From: Chaenocephalus aceratus
Lineage: Eukaryota; Chordata; Actinopteri; Perciformes; Channichthyidae
NCBI GenBank assembly: GCA_023974075.1
Contig: CM043797.1
Coordinates: 28,537,523-28,601,522 of the forward strand
Reading direction: 5' to 3'
DNA: 64,000 nucleotides
Of this stretch, positions 27,260-39,321 are shown in pieces (the stretch's first letter is position 1; each line of letters begins with the position of its first letter). The position numbers and the translations under genes were made by a program. The notes below the pieces were generated by a model. It ran no database searches and was not told where the DNA came from. It saw only the letters and a program-made list of their open reading frames with translations.

Positions 27260-30200
27260 GCATGCTGTTGTTCCAATGATACAAATGATATTTAATCAAG
27301 CAGCATAATATACTGTAAGAAATATAGTATTGATACAATATTCAGTTTAGTCAGGCAAATAGCCTTAACGATACATCTGTTAAACTTTGAAATGATAAGT
27401 AAACAGACAACTACATCTACCCAAAATGGCTCACAGAGGCTTCACCCTTCTCAGTCTGAAGGTTGTTAAGATGTCAGGAACACAGCAGCCTTGTAGTGAC
27501 TCAGTTGAATGACGAGTGAGCCTTTTACTCGCATGTCTTCTCCTGGAGAAGCTTTCCAGTCTGCTACTGGATCATCTTTGTATGAGTGTACTGTCTAAAA
27601 TGATAAATCTCCCATGCAAATATCTACTTTACAAATATACAAAAACTTCTAGTGCTCCCGTGAGTCCTGCGTGCAGTACTCCAAAGTCACTTTAGTGGCA
27701 TTCTCTGGCTGATCAAAATAGACCATGTAGCATCTACTTTGTGTCGACTCTGCTATCCACTGACATCCAACAATACATAATGTGTTTTCCATGACTATTG
27801 TGAGATTGCGGGTTATAATTACTTTGTCTGAAGGAGATGTTAAAAAAACTGTCAAACTTAAAAAACAAACAAAGCACTTAAAATACAGAATAAATGACAG
27901 CACACATGCAGCAACATATTGGCCCTGCTGTCCTTTGCTGATCTTGGTTAAACAGTCTAATTAAAGTAAAAACAATAATGATACTCTTGCTGCCCACAGA
28001 AATAGTAGGCTACTGTGGCCCAGTATATTATTTGTAAAAAGAAGAAAAGAAGAAGCATTTCAACTTGATTGCCTGAAAGTCCTAGAAGTAAGAACTGAAA
28101 TGGTTAAATGTATTTCCGCTTCCTTACCTGTGCTGCCACCAGTGATAACTCCATTATGCCTGGATCGATGATTGGGGTGTATAAGTGAGACTGTTGACAG
28201 CAGTAAAAGGAGATCTCTGAAACTGCAGCGCTGTGCTTCGCTGGGTGAGTGCAGTTGAGAACGTGCTACATAATGACACAAAGAGCGCTTTTCATGCTTC
28301 AATGAAGAGTTTATTCACTCAGCATATCTCCCTCTCTCTCTTTCTGTATGGATGTGTACTGTATGTTGGGGGGGGGTCAACTTGTGCTTGAAGCATGCCA
28401 GACAGACCCTGCAGAATAATTAATGCTGGTGTGACTTTCATATGTAAGCTCTTTTGACAATGCTACCCCGTGCCTCTTCATGCTACCACTTTCTTTTGTA
28501 TGAACTTCATAATCCATGAATTATTCATCCCAATCTGAAAATACATTCAGATGTATACATTACCATGTTCTTCATGCATGTGTTTGTGTATCTATATTTG
28601 CCTCTCTTGCATCCATCCGCGGCTCATAAAAGGGTTTATACATTCCATCGAATTAATTTATTATGATTAATAAATCATTTCCTTTAGAGATCAGTTATAA
28701 TGTAACCCCATTAGGGTTTAATAGCTCCACCTCATCCCGCTGAATCCTGACTCTGATTTTGAACCTAGCTTTGTGATTCATCTGGGCGGAGAGGGTTGCA
28801 CAGCTTCTGGACCAAACTCTATTTATTAAATTAACAGTGTATTAACATTTTCACACTTGATTGATTATGGTAACATTTTATTTAGGATTTAATATTTATA
28901 ATTGTCTTAAAATTAACCAGTTAAGCCCCAGAGCCTGTGTTTCAGGTCTCAGGCTCGAAAATGACATTCCCAGAACAAATGACTATATCTTCACTTCTAA
29001 AAAGGGGTAAATTAATAATCTTTTTTCTCAAAACAAGGATAAACCTGTGAGTTGGATGCAGAAAAAAGTCAGAATCAATATAGATTTTTTTTATTTTAAA
29101 GTAAATTCAGATTGAACATAGTAAAAAAAATTAAATGATAGTTTCCTTCACAAAAAAACCATTACTTATAGTGAAAACCACCCTTGAATGATGGGATAGT
29201 AGACTAAAAGCTTTAGTAATCCAAACTACAACATATAATAAGTACCCTGTATCAAGATTGATGCAAAACAAGTGACATTTGACCTTTTTAGAGAGGTTTA
29301 GCAAAAAGAAAACCACTTCTGGGGTCATTTGGGTGTATTTGCCATATCTCTGGCCCCCCTCGGTCGATTTTGAACCATTAGAGCCAATAGAATCGAGAGG
29401 GATGTTCCTAAATCCACCTACACGTGTGATGCGCACGCAGCTTGCCCAAACCGAAAGCTATGTTACGCTCTGAAAACTGAAAACTAGGTTATAGCCATAA
29501 ATATGATGATGAATTATCAGTAATCATTTCAAAGGGACACAGAGACATTGGATTAACCTTCAGCAGCGTTGTTATCATTGTAATGCCATTGAACACAACT
29601 TTTGATCAGAAAAACAGCAAAGGTAAGACATATTTGCCGTTTTGGCCCCGTAAAGCTACGTGGTGTGTTGTCTGGGTTTGCCTTCACTGCCCTGAGGAGG
29701 CATGCACCCGGTAGCGGGGGCATGGGGCTCAACCGGCTCAACTGGTGGCAGTATTAGACTCAAACCTTTGTCAACTATCAATGTTTCATTATATTAATTA
29801 CTATCACTGCATATACAAATTAAACCTGTTGCTAACAAAAGCCAATACTTTTTGTCTTCCTAGTGAAATGAATGCAACTTTTGCTGAGTTCTGATGAACT
29901 ATTGTGGGAAAAGTACTCCGGTGTGAACGCGCCAAATGCTTCAGTGGACCTTATCATTTCATTTATTTATGAGGGCAATGCATAATAATCAACATTTCTG
30001 TTAATATATGTGTTAGCCAGATTAGTGAAGTGATGGTGACACCTAACAGACAGAAGAAAACAATGAGAATTTGAAGACACACACTTCACAGAGCGACAGG
30101 ACACAATCATACATCAACAATAATCCACCCTGTTCTCATTCTCACACTTTACTTTTATATAACATTTTACAGAATGTTGAATTTTTCGGAATTTACAGCA

Positions 30201-31675
30201 TTTTTAACAAAGGTTTTGTGGGCAAATATAAATTATGCCCTAAAGCACAACAAGAAAAGGTAGTTTTGTTGTCAAAATGTACAAAACCAAACTTACTTCA
30301 CTATCCAGGACCCTGTGTGGTGTATAAAGTATATTTTCTTTTAGGTACAAATTACATGAGAACATTTGAGAAAAAGGATCCAACACAGAAGCAACCCATC
30401 AGAGAGCAGAGAAAATGCAGCACTGCTCAGATACTGCCAGGCTTGCAGCGTTTTTTCTGTGCTTGAAATGGGCTTCCCGAGTTATTGAATTTAATTTCTA
30501 AAGACAGCTTCACCCCAAGCCACTTATGTGTCTCTAATGTCACAGCACAGCAAGCTGTTAACTGTAGACCCCTATTGTACTCGGTGGCCTTTGGAGCAGT
30601 TACTACCGCATGAGAAAACCCAAAAATAGTTCATGTTGGGGACTTTGTGTGTGTGTTAGCAGTAAGAGCGAGAAAAACACTGCACATTTGTATGCCCTAT
30701 GTGAGTGTGTAGGCATGTGCATGTGAGTCAGTGCTGCTTTAAAGCAATGTGTGTGTCCTTACGCACAGTCCATTTTAGGAGAGATGGTCATTCTCCCTGA
30801 GGGCTGGTGAGTCCAGCTGTCAGCAGAGAGAGTGAGACACTAAGTGGTTTTGAACAAAAGAGAGTCAGAGGACAAATGTGGACTGATAAAAAGACAGGTA
30901 TTTCTTTCATTTTTTCACATTTATTCATCTATTATCAAACCGTTTGTACAATTGACTGTTTTATTTGCCTGCAGCGTTTCTGTGTGTCTGCTCATTATGA
31001 ACAATTCTTTACACATCCACTTCCCATCTGCCTATAACAGATTTTTGACATAGATAGAAAAACATATACACTAAAAAAAGACTGACTGTTACTTGCCTCC
31101 CCAAAGGCTTCACACACACATACATGCACACATACGAACAGATGCTCAAATACCAAAAGCTGCTCTTTGTCTGCTCTCACTGCACTGTCCGCAAATCTGG
31201 TTTACTGTTGAGGGAACTCACAAAGTACACATTTTTAACAAAGTTATATCCACTACAAAATACCAGTGAAGTTACTCAGAAACTGTAGTATATTGTTTGA
31301 AAAATTGCATTGAAGGTTCATTAATGTATTGCCTATTAACACATTGAGAAGAGGCATAATCTTCATTCAGAGTCATGTTTCTAACACAACATATTAAATC
31401 CAATATTCACTATACTTTTAGCTCTGGTTTGGTCTCCACCAACACCTGAGGGATAAACCTGGATCTTTAGCGGACAGAATGTAATTATGAACAGGTAGAT
31501 GTATAAGATAATTTTCAATGAAAACATGAGCGATGGAGCCACAGGTTGATAAACCAAAACAATGAAGCTAAAATGTTTTGACAAGCTGATGGGACCTGCA
31601 GATTTCTGTGATAATTATCTGTAGGTTTATTTCATTGTTTATATTTAATATTGATTTGTGCAACTTTAAGTTACA
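27260..31675. other. Noncoding DNA; no exon supported
   Basis: Open frames here (including a 131-codon one at 30,071-30,466) lack family resemblance or splice context. A possible transposon relic runs from about 28,917 (CCAGTTAAGCCCC) to about 29,750 (GGCTCAACTGG), with weakly matching inverted ends. A minus-strand open pair near 27.65-28.30 kb is discussed in the findings. Confidence 0.45.
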
Positions 31676-32267
31676 CTATTTGTAAGTATGTATTAAGTAT
31701 CTGCAGGATACTGCTCCTATGGCGATGCAAACTGAACCTCCAACAGAGCCTGCTGCAGTACCGATTGCAATGCCCACTTCAGCAGTTGCTACAATCATGC
31801 CAGCTTCAATGAATCTGTTTTTCTTCTCAGCCTTCTCTCTTTATTTAGTTTGATAGTCTTTATCAAGAGACTTTAACTCTTTCTGCAGCTGTTCGCCCTC
31901 CGAGATTAACCTCAGTTTTTCTTCTTCTCTGTGTTTCTGCTCGGCACTGGCCTTCCTAATCTTCTCTTCTTGTTCTCAGATCGCTCGCTCAGCCTCTTGG
32001 AACATTTCATATGTGTCAAATGTTCCTCCATTATCACAGACCATGCCTATTATATTTGCAAGCAGCTGAGGGACCTGACAGTTTTCAGGAACTCTGTTAT
32101 TTGACATGATACCGACCGTTGCATTTCGCGATCAAATGACTAAGCGGTTTACTTTTTCTGAAAAAGTCTTCACACCTTGTGCGTCCCAGGAGGTCACCAT
32201 GAGTGAACAGGACCAGGGTGGGAGTAGGCTATAATTTGGAGCTTTGTCACCGAACACCTGCCACAGG

Positions 32268-33588
32268 CAGGCCCACCTTAACCTGCCATCAGGCCCTGGG
32301 GCTGATTTTGTAGGCCCCCTATTTAAACAAAAAAAAGTCATTTATAGCCTCGGCAGGCTCTGTGATCGCACTTCTCCACTCTGCTCTACGCGCGCCTGGT
32401 CCTCTCTTCCAGATGAGTGACGTATCGGGCCTCCCTCATGTATTTGTCCGGTTGCCGTTGGCTCCCCTCCACGTAGCAAGTCCTCGTCGTCCTCTCCATC
32501 TCCTCCAACAGATAATGTCCCTCCTGTCTGTTTTTCCTCTCCCGCTACTCTATCGCTATCAGAACCAGACGGCCTACTTGGCTCCGAGGCCCCGCGGCCG
32601 GCACCGCTACTGCTCGGTACAGAACTCATCTGTCCTTCCTCCTCATCCTGGCCTACAGGTTTAAAATAACCTGTAAGCTTCGGAATTTTTTGTAATAGCT
32701 GCTTGTCTTGAAACTCCTTTTCCCTCAACAATTTCCTTTCCCGAGCGCCACTCTCAAACTTTTTCTTCTCAAACTTTTTCTCCTAAACAACCTTCATCTG
32801 TCACTCAATCACTCGCAATTTGAATAAGTCACATGTGAAACATATTCTCATTCTGATTGGCTGTTAAGTGGTGCCCACTGACTGTTTCGGAGTCATCATG
32901 TTTGAGAAAAATCTCTGGAATCCATCGATCTGATTGATTAGCGGAGCAAATGATCAAAATACTACGGAGGGAAGATATTTTCGTTTGGATTACTGGTCTG
33001 GGGGAAGCTCGCGAGTGTGTGTGTTTGTGTATTTTTGCGTTTGTGTGTATTGTGTTTGTTTCCCGGGGAAAACACTCACGAGAAACACAGGCTGTTGTTA
33101 TGCCTAATGTGACGTCAAGTTATTCCGTTCTCCGCTTGTAATTATGCCGTTACAAGCTTCAACGTTGTATTTATCATCTGAATTTGCCGAAACAAGTTTA
33201 ATATTCTGAAAGCCAAGACTTTGTTTATTTGAAACCAGATGAAAACAAACTGTAACGGACCCTGCCGTGTTATCTATGATTACTATACGCCTTACATTCA
33301 TAATGTCAGCCGGAGGGAGGAGGAGTGAGTGGCGAGTGAGAGCTGTCATCTTCCCTTTACAAGCTTCAAAAATGTATTTATCGTGTGATTTTGTAAATAA
33401 AAGTTTCATATTCTGAAAGCCAAGACTTTGTTTATTTAAATGTTTTTTAAAAACATCCGAAATAAAACACTTTTTCTTTTTGGATTACATTTTTTTTTTT
33501 TACTTTTTTATTGGCTCATGATAGGCCCCTGATCTCCGTAGGCCCCTGGGCTTCAGCCCATGTCAGCCCGTGCATTAAGGCGGCCCTG
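32268..33588. mobile_element. hAT-family element, 1,321 bp, inserted in the GIMAP pseudogene
   Basis: Inverted ends CAGGCCCACCTTAA and TTAAGGCGGCCCTG, with perfect 8-bp duplications GCCACAGG (32,260-32,267 and 33,589-33,596). It keeps the N-terminal part of its own transposase on the minus strand. It also holds a direct duplication of about 90 bp (about 33,150-33,240 and 33,355-33,445, shared core TTCTGAAAGCCAAGACTTTG). The remainder of the transposase is deleted. Confidence 0.92.
32342..32775 (-). pseudogene. N-terminal fragment of a hAT (TTF/ZMYM-type) transposase
   Basis: The minus-strand frame contains the basic stretch KKKFESGARERKLLREKEFQ, then KIPKLTGYFKPVG and a long Ser/Gly/Glu-rich low-complexity segment. 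The order of a basic coiled start, a 'KLTxYFKP' motif and an acidic/Ser linker matches the region before the TTF-type zinc finger in fish hAT proteins related to ZMYM1. The frame stops close to the terminal repeat at 32,342, so the zinc finger, RNase-H-like core and dimerisation domain are missing. A stop lies just upstream of the basic stretch. Confidence 0.7.
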
Positions 33589-33850
33589 GCCACAGGAGTT
33601 TGACAGTTTTCTGTTCTTCCTATGTGAATCTGCCCAACTTGACCACAATCAGGAGCGCATGGGGACCAGGAGCAGAGAAAGAGATGCAGTCTTTCAACTT
33701 TCTGACCACATCTTCTTCTCTTTACTTTGTATCGTAAATTCCTGGTGTGTCAATGATCGCAACCCTGCGTCCATCCACCGTTCCTTTGGCCTTTTCACAC
33801 TCTGACGTCACAGAGCACGGAGAGAGAACTGATGTAAAAGCCTTTCGATT

Positions 33851-34609
33851 TAGGATGGTGTTTCCCGATTTTTTGGTTGTGGGGTGTCAATTAGTCACAC
33901 ATGGATACCCGCAGTTTTCTTTACAACAAGAACCAGTGTGATTGCAGACTTATAGTATTTACATTTTTATTCTGTCCTATAGAAAGAAAAAACAATGTCC
34001 ATGACCTATTGAATGTTTATCGCTGTTGTGTAGCTCTAGATACAGGAATATGGCTGCTTGTGTTTCAAAAATAGATGTTACGTCTGTGTGTGGAAAATCC
34101 CTCAGTGACACATATGAAAACAAAGTAAATCATAACCTGCAAATCAAGCAGGGACCATAAATGACGAAGCAACACAATATACTGGTAATATAAAACTAAG
34201 CAAAGCTTTCTTGTTATGGAGAATGGCCCTTGACAGTGTTTTTTAATGAAACTTTAATATTTAATTTATTAACATGTAATCAGTACTTTTTTTGTTGTAG
34301 TTAGAAGTGGAGCTGGGTCTATAATGGATTGCAGTAAGATTTCTCCCGCTGAAATGTGCTGTAGAAGCAAAAACTAGCACAAAAAAGAGAATAAAGTACT
34401 GTATAACAATTGCGTACACGTACAATTAATAACATTTGTTGAATTACAATAACACTGTGAAAAGTAAAGTTTCACAACAATGTAAGGGTGTTAAAGGTAA
34501 AGAAAAGCCTTTGCTGATGAAATGAGAGAGCTTAATCTGGAATGAGGCCAATTTGAGGTAAAACATTACATGAATAAAAACACAACTAGTAGTAGAAATA
34601 GTTAGAAGG
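33851..34609. other. Noncoding DNA
   Basis: No exon, known repeat boundary or structured element was recognised. The missing 5' end of the GIMAP pseudogene is not found here. Confidence 0.5.
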
Positions 34610-34892
34610 CAGAGGTGGGAAGTAACTAAGTACATTTACTCAAATACTGTAGTCCAATTTGAGATAGGCCTACTTATACTTTACTTGAGTATTTCCACTT
34701 GATCCTACTTTGTACTTCTACCCCACTACAATTCAGAGGCAAATCGTGCATTTATTCTGTACTTTCAGTTACTTTGATGATTTGGAATAATGATGTGAAA
34801 TAAAAACAACACTTACAAATTACTAAAGTCACACCTGGAGTAAAATTCATTACTCCAGAAGTAACAAGATCTGAGTACTTTTCCCACCTCTG
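34610..34892. mobile_element. Fish MITE, 283 bp, with inverted ends
   Basis: Starts CAGAGGTGGGAAGTAACT and ends in the inverse AGTACTTTTCCCACCTCTG. It carries the block TACATTTACTCAAATACT typical of this dispersed fish family. No perfect target duplication was found. Confidence 0.75.
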
Positions 34893-34959
34893 GATGTTTT
34901 AAATAAATAAATAAAGTAAGGAATTATTTATTTATCCTGTGACGCTGGGAAACACTAGG

Positions 34960-35140
34960 TGGCGGTATTAACCTTCCATGTTGGTTTGAGGTGTGTAATT
35001 TAAACTAAAGAAGAAGAAGCAGAAACAGTTTACTTCCGTGTCAGATGTTCTTCTTCGCCCCGTAGCTTGCTAACTAGCAGCATCTGCATCGTAGTGGAGT
35101 CTGTGAACCTACATCTATTGCTGCAACCCTAACGGTCCAA
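34960..35140 (+). promoter_or_regulatory. yif1b: Probable promoter/5' UTR of yif1b
   Basis: GC-richer sequence with GAAGAAGAAG and CTTCCGTG (ETS-like) motifs and no TATA box lies just before the initiating ATG at 35,141. No transcription start can be fixed from sequence alone. Confidence 0.45.
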
Positions 35141-38100
35141 ATGGATTATACTGCAACTCAAAGTGGGTTCAGACAGCGTAAGTTACGTACGTGATTTTGT
35201 CAATCAACTCAGCTTTTAATATTAGCTAACGCCTGCATTTGCACATTCTGTACTTGCTAGCTCTCTGCAGTGTAAACGGAACTGAGTGGAGGTGTTGCTG
35301 GTTCCAGCCGGTTGAGGCTAACAACTAGCTATATATAACAACTTGTAAAAACAGAGACTCAAAAGCAGTCCTCTGTTAAAGTCCACCAGTCTAACGTTAG
35401 CCAATCTGAGAGATATTATCTGTTTAGTAAATGGTGAGTTAACGTTAGTAGCCGTTAGCTTGTCCACAAACTATTAATACACACTGTATACATTTATAAT
35501 GGTTACTGGTTAGCAGAGGTGGAAAGTAAGTACATTTACTCAAGTACGATACTGAAGTACAATTTTGAGAAACTTGTACTTTACTTGAGTATGTACATGT
35601 GATGCTACTTTGTACTTCTACCCCTCTACAATTCAGAGGTGTATATTGTGTACTAAAAGTACTCCACTACATTTATTTAATACCTTTAGTAGCTTTGCCG
35701 ATTTGGATTAATAATGTGAAATATAATCAACACTAAAACAAGACTTAAGTCCCATCTGGAGTACATTCACAAGCTATTTAAAGCTAATACAAAGTATTTA
35801 AAACTATCTGCACCTTTAGTAACTTTGATAAACACATTGATGCATCAATAATTATAAAAACATATCATATTCTGAAATGGACTCATTTTCACAATACGTA
35901 CTTTTACTACTGATTTGTGGTGGGGGGAAAAAAACAAGTATTGATACATTGATAGACTCAAGTAAAGTATACAAGTCCCTCAAAATGGTTCTTGTTTGTT
36001 GTTATTGTTGGTACAGTATTTGAGTAAATTGACTCAGTGACGTTTCGCCACTGCCTATCATTCTGTAGGTGTTATATCTATCCGTCATACATGTATTGCT
36101 ATTAGGATTATGTGGAAAGGGAGGTTCAAACTGAAACTAAGTGGCTTCTAAGGTGTGATGTAATCTGGCCTAGTGATACATGTGTGATAAGGTTATTATT
36201 ACTCCCTGAGGGAATGGATATAAAGAGCTCTTTCTTCTGCACAGGGCCTTCACTGGCCTTTGGTACACAGTCATACAAATAGTTGATCCTTAAACTCTGA
36301 TCTTGATTTGTATTTTGATTAAACATGATGCTGAAGCAGTGGTGCATTAAATATGCTGATGTTTACCACTATGTAAGCAATACCTTAACTGTTTTGGTGT
36401 GTAGTAGTTAACCAACGGAGGTCCATGCATATTTCAAAGTTTTTAATGTCTGTTATATGCTATCAGACTGAGTAAGAATACAACAAAAGGAAATAATTAT
36501 GTTTGAAAAAAGAAAGTTTGAAAGTTTTACATGTTAAAAATAATCAGCATGTCCACAGGAAGGGCAGACGGAGTAACTGGTCTTGGATGTCACTGCATTT
36601 GAAGATCAGATTTATATGAAGGACATAAAAAGTGTTCATAAAAAGAGGTCCAAATCTACTCCTTTTGTTTGAAATATCTCTTACCGGTCTGTTTCTCCAT
36701 GCAGAGCCTAATATGCGTATGGGAAACAGCTCAATGGACGGTACAGATGGCAGCCAGCTGTTTGAGGATACGAGTGGAGTTGCAGCGGGACCACAGGCAG
36801 GATACAGGTGGGACACAGTCTGAAGTTAGGCTGGATATTAAACTGTTTAGGATATACTGTCCATTTCTGTTTTGAATTAACGTGTCCGATACAAAATCAG
36901 GCTACTGTGATAACGTCACGCCAACTAATTTACTATCTTTTAATTCAGCTATGCAGTTGTTTTTTGTATTGTCACTCCTCCCAATAAAGTTGACTATATG
37001 TTTGTGTTTTATTAGCCCTATGACACATTATGTTCCTATACTTAATACATGTTCTTGTGTCCTGTTGGCAGTAACCAGCAGGCTGGGCTTCAAGCAGCAG
37101 GATTCTCCGGCCAGTCCCTCCTGTCAGACCCAATGTCTAACCTGGCGATGGCTTATGGCAGCTCACTGGCCTCCCAGGGGAGGGAAATGGTGGACAAGAA
37201 TGTAAGACAGTCATTAATGTTTCATAGCATTTGTTATGACAAAGGGGATCTTCAAAATGGTGTCAAACGCATGGCGATATATAAAGTCAAGGCAAAAGCT
37301 GTCTGAATAATGCACGTGTGTGTGTCTCTATGTTTCAGCTGGACCGGTTCATTCCCATTTCGAAGCTGAAATATTACTTTGCCGTGGATACTGTGTACGT
37401 GGGGAAGAAGCTGGGCCTTCTTGTTTTCCCTTACATGCATGAGGTAAGTCCTGCTACAAATACATGTTATGCCTGCGCTGATGGAGGTAATCGTTTCTAT
37501 GTGAAAATGTGCAGATTTGTTTCCTTTGAGCTTATAAGGGCTTTCCTTAAATGCTCCATGTTGAGAGAAAACACTTATTTTCTAGTTCTGCCCGTAGTTT
37601 AAATTCCTTGAAAAGGTAATACAGTTACAGGAATCTATTCTACCATACAACATGCTTTATCCTACAATTAATTCAGTAACAATTTAGCATGTTTTAAGTG
37701 TGTGATCCTGTGTGTTGTAGAACTGGGAGGTGAGCTACCAGCAGGACACTCCTGTGGCTCCGCGCTTCGATGTGAACGCTCCTGATCTCTACATTCCCGC
37801 CATGGCCTTCATCACATACATCCTGGTGGCTGGACTGGCCCTCGGCACACAGAACAAGTACATACAACCCTGGTCCTCCTATCTGGTTGGAAAAGAGATA
37901 TTAGTCATCTAAGCATTGAGTATTGACGGTTAGGTTTCTATGCCTTCCTAATTGTATGGCTAGCTTTACTTTCTTATGCACACCAACAGTGCAAGAGGCA
38001 TTACAAAAAACTGCCTTCTGTCGGCTAAAGGGTAGCAACACCTTCAAAGAACTCACAATATCATGAATTAAAACCAGGATTTCAACTTCAGGGTTTTTGC

Positions 38101-39321
38101 AAAAATATCAACATGTGGATGAAAATGTTTTTATATACTTATGCTCAAAGCCTTTTATAGCCACTTCAGCTTGCTAATAGATAATGATGTAATGAGTTCA
38201 CAGTATGTACATGTATAGAGACTGTATCTTTCTGTGCACCTTCAGGTTTTCCCCGGAGCTGCTGGGAGTTCAGGCCAGCTCGGCGTTGGTGTGGCTGATC
38301 ATGGAAGTCCTGGCAGTCCTACTGTCTCTCTACCTGGTGACCGTCAACACTGACCTCACCACCATTGACCTGCTGGCCTTTTCTGGATACAAATACGTTG
38401 GGTGTGTACACCATCTTTCTATGTTTTTTCTTCTTCACTTGTAATTCTTCATTTTGCTCATTTTTTTTATTGGCTTATTTTCACTAGAACAATGCTTCGA
38501 ACACAACATCTCTTAAATGTTCTTAGTTTAACACTAATGATCTGTGTATTGTATGCCTAACCTGTGACTGTGTCTCCCCTCTGTTTCCTCAGGATGATTG
38601 TAGGCGTTGTGTCAGGCCTGTTGTTCGGTCGCCCAGCGTACTATCTCTCTGCTGTGGTGCTGCGCTGCCATCTTTGTCTTCATGGTAAGGAGCAATATCT
38701 ATTAACATCTGAGGCTTGAAATAATTTGTCTTAATAGACAGATTTCCTGTTTACAAATAATTGAGGGCAGGTGCCTGCTGCACATGAGTTGTATTAGATG
38801 CCTGTCACTGCATACAACTAAATATTCAGGAAAAAGCGTCATTCTTGCGCGCTTGACACCCTCCCCTTCACCCTCCAAAGCTTTCTACCATTCTTTCTGC
38901 TCCCTGTTAAGCTCACATCTACATTTTAATGCAACAATAATCCTCCCTGTACCTTCACATGGCTAACATACATAGAACTAGCTAGCAAAAGACATATTTA
39001 TATATGTATTACGTTTGTTATTGAGGTCCTTGCTATGCCGGACTGCATGATATTGAGAATAGATATCTATTTGCAGTATTACTATTTGGAGAGGTCAGCT
39101 CACTTATATGCATGTTGTTTTTGAATGGTTGATATAAAGATTGTCTCCAACGTGTCCCTCCTCAGATCCGAACCCTACGTCTGAAGCTGTTATCGGAGGC
39201 GGCGGCGGAGGGGAGGCAGGTGAGAGGATCCAGAAACCAGCTGAGGATGTACCTCACCATGTCTATAGCAGGAGCTCAGCCCCTCTTCATGTTCTGGCTC
39301 ACCTACCACCTGATCAGATAA
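35141..39321 (+). CDS. yif1b: YIF1B homologue (Yip1-interacting factor, ER-Golgi transport), eight exons, frame break in exon 7
   Basis: Coding exons: 35,141-35,177; 36,705-36,807; 37,072-37,201; 37,339-37,443; 37,721-37,857; 38,246-38,401; 38,593-38,684; 39,166-39,321, all with GT-AG borders. The cytosolic N-terminus includes QLFEDTSG and [15 protein letters not shown]. Next come [16 protein letters not shown] and [18 protein letters not shown], then the multi-spanning membrane region (YIF1 proteins have about five helices) ending [10 protein letters not shown]. About 305 codons, against about 314 in human. [19 protein letters not shown] and [10 protein letters not shown] match YIF1B better than YIF1A. 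YIF1B binds YIPF proteins and works in anterograde ER-to-Golgi traffic. Exon 7 has 92 bases where the flanking phases need 91 or 94: after YYLS only GCTG precedes [10 protein letters not shown], a net two-base loss relative to relatives. This is a sequencing/assembly error or a real lesion. Confidence 0.92.
35516..36055. mobile_element. Fish MITE (same family as 34,610) in yif1b intron 1
   Basis: Begins CAGAGGTGGAAAGTAAGT and contains TACATTTACTCAAGTAC, CTACAATTCAGAGG and GTATTTGAGTAAATTGACTC toward a poorly conserved right end. It is longer than its relative at 34.6 kb, and the right boundary is approximate. Confidence 0.65.

Larger units (their letters stand above)
31676..33850 (-). pseudogene. 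GIMAP/AIG1-family GTPase pseudogene, split by a hAT element
   Basis: Minus strand, 5' part at 33,589-33,850 and 3' part at 31,676-32,267. The 5' part reads FTSVLSPCSVTSECEKAKG, then the G3 region (VAIIDTPGIYDT) and GPHALLIVVKLGRFT, the AIG1 conserved box. After the insertion come VFGDKAPNY, the G4-like VLFTHGDLLG, CNGRYHV, and a coiled C-terminal tail (QEAERAI...EEKIRKASAEQKHREEE) ending in a Gly/Ala-rich hydrophobic segment. GIMAPs are immune-cell GTPases on internal membranes. Decay signs are missing sequence upstream of G3 (no P-loop G1), several in-frame stops (after YDTK, GRFT, ERAI and YQTK), and at least two frameshifts around G4. It cannot encode a working GTPase. Confidence 0.85.

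Noticed and set aside
28917..29750. Possible transposon with CCAGTTRAGCC ends
   Set aside because: The inverted ends match weakly, no target duplication could be found and no internal feature supports a class.
30071..30466. 131-codon plus-strand frame
   Set aside because: No recognised domain, no splice borders, AT-rich local composition and no related sequence in the window.
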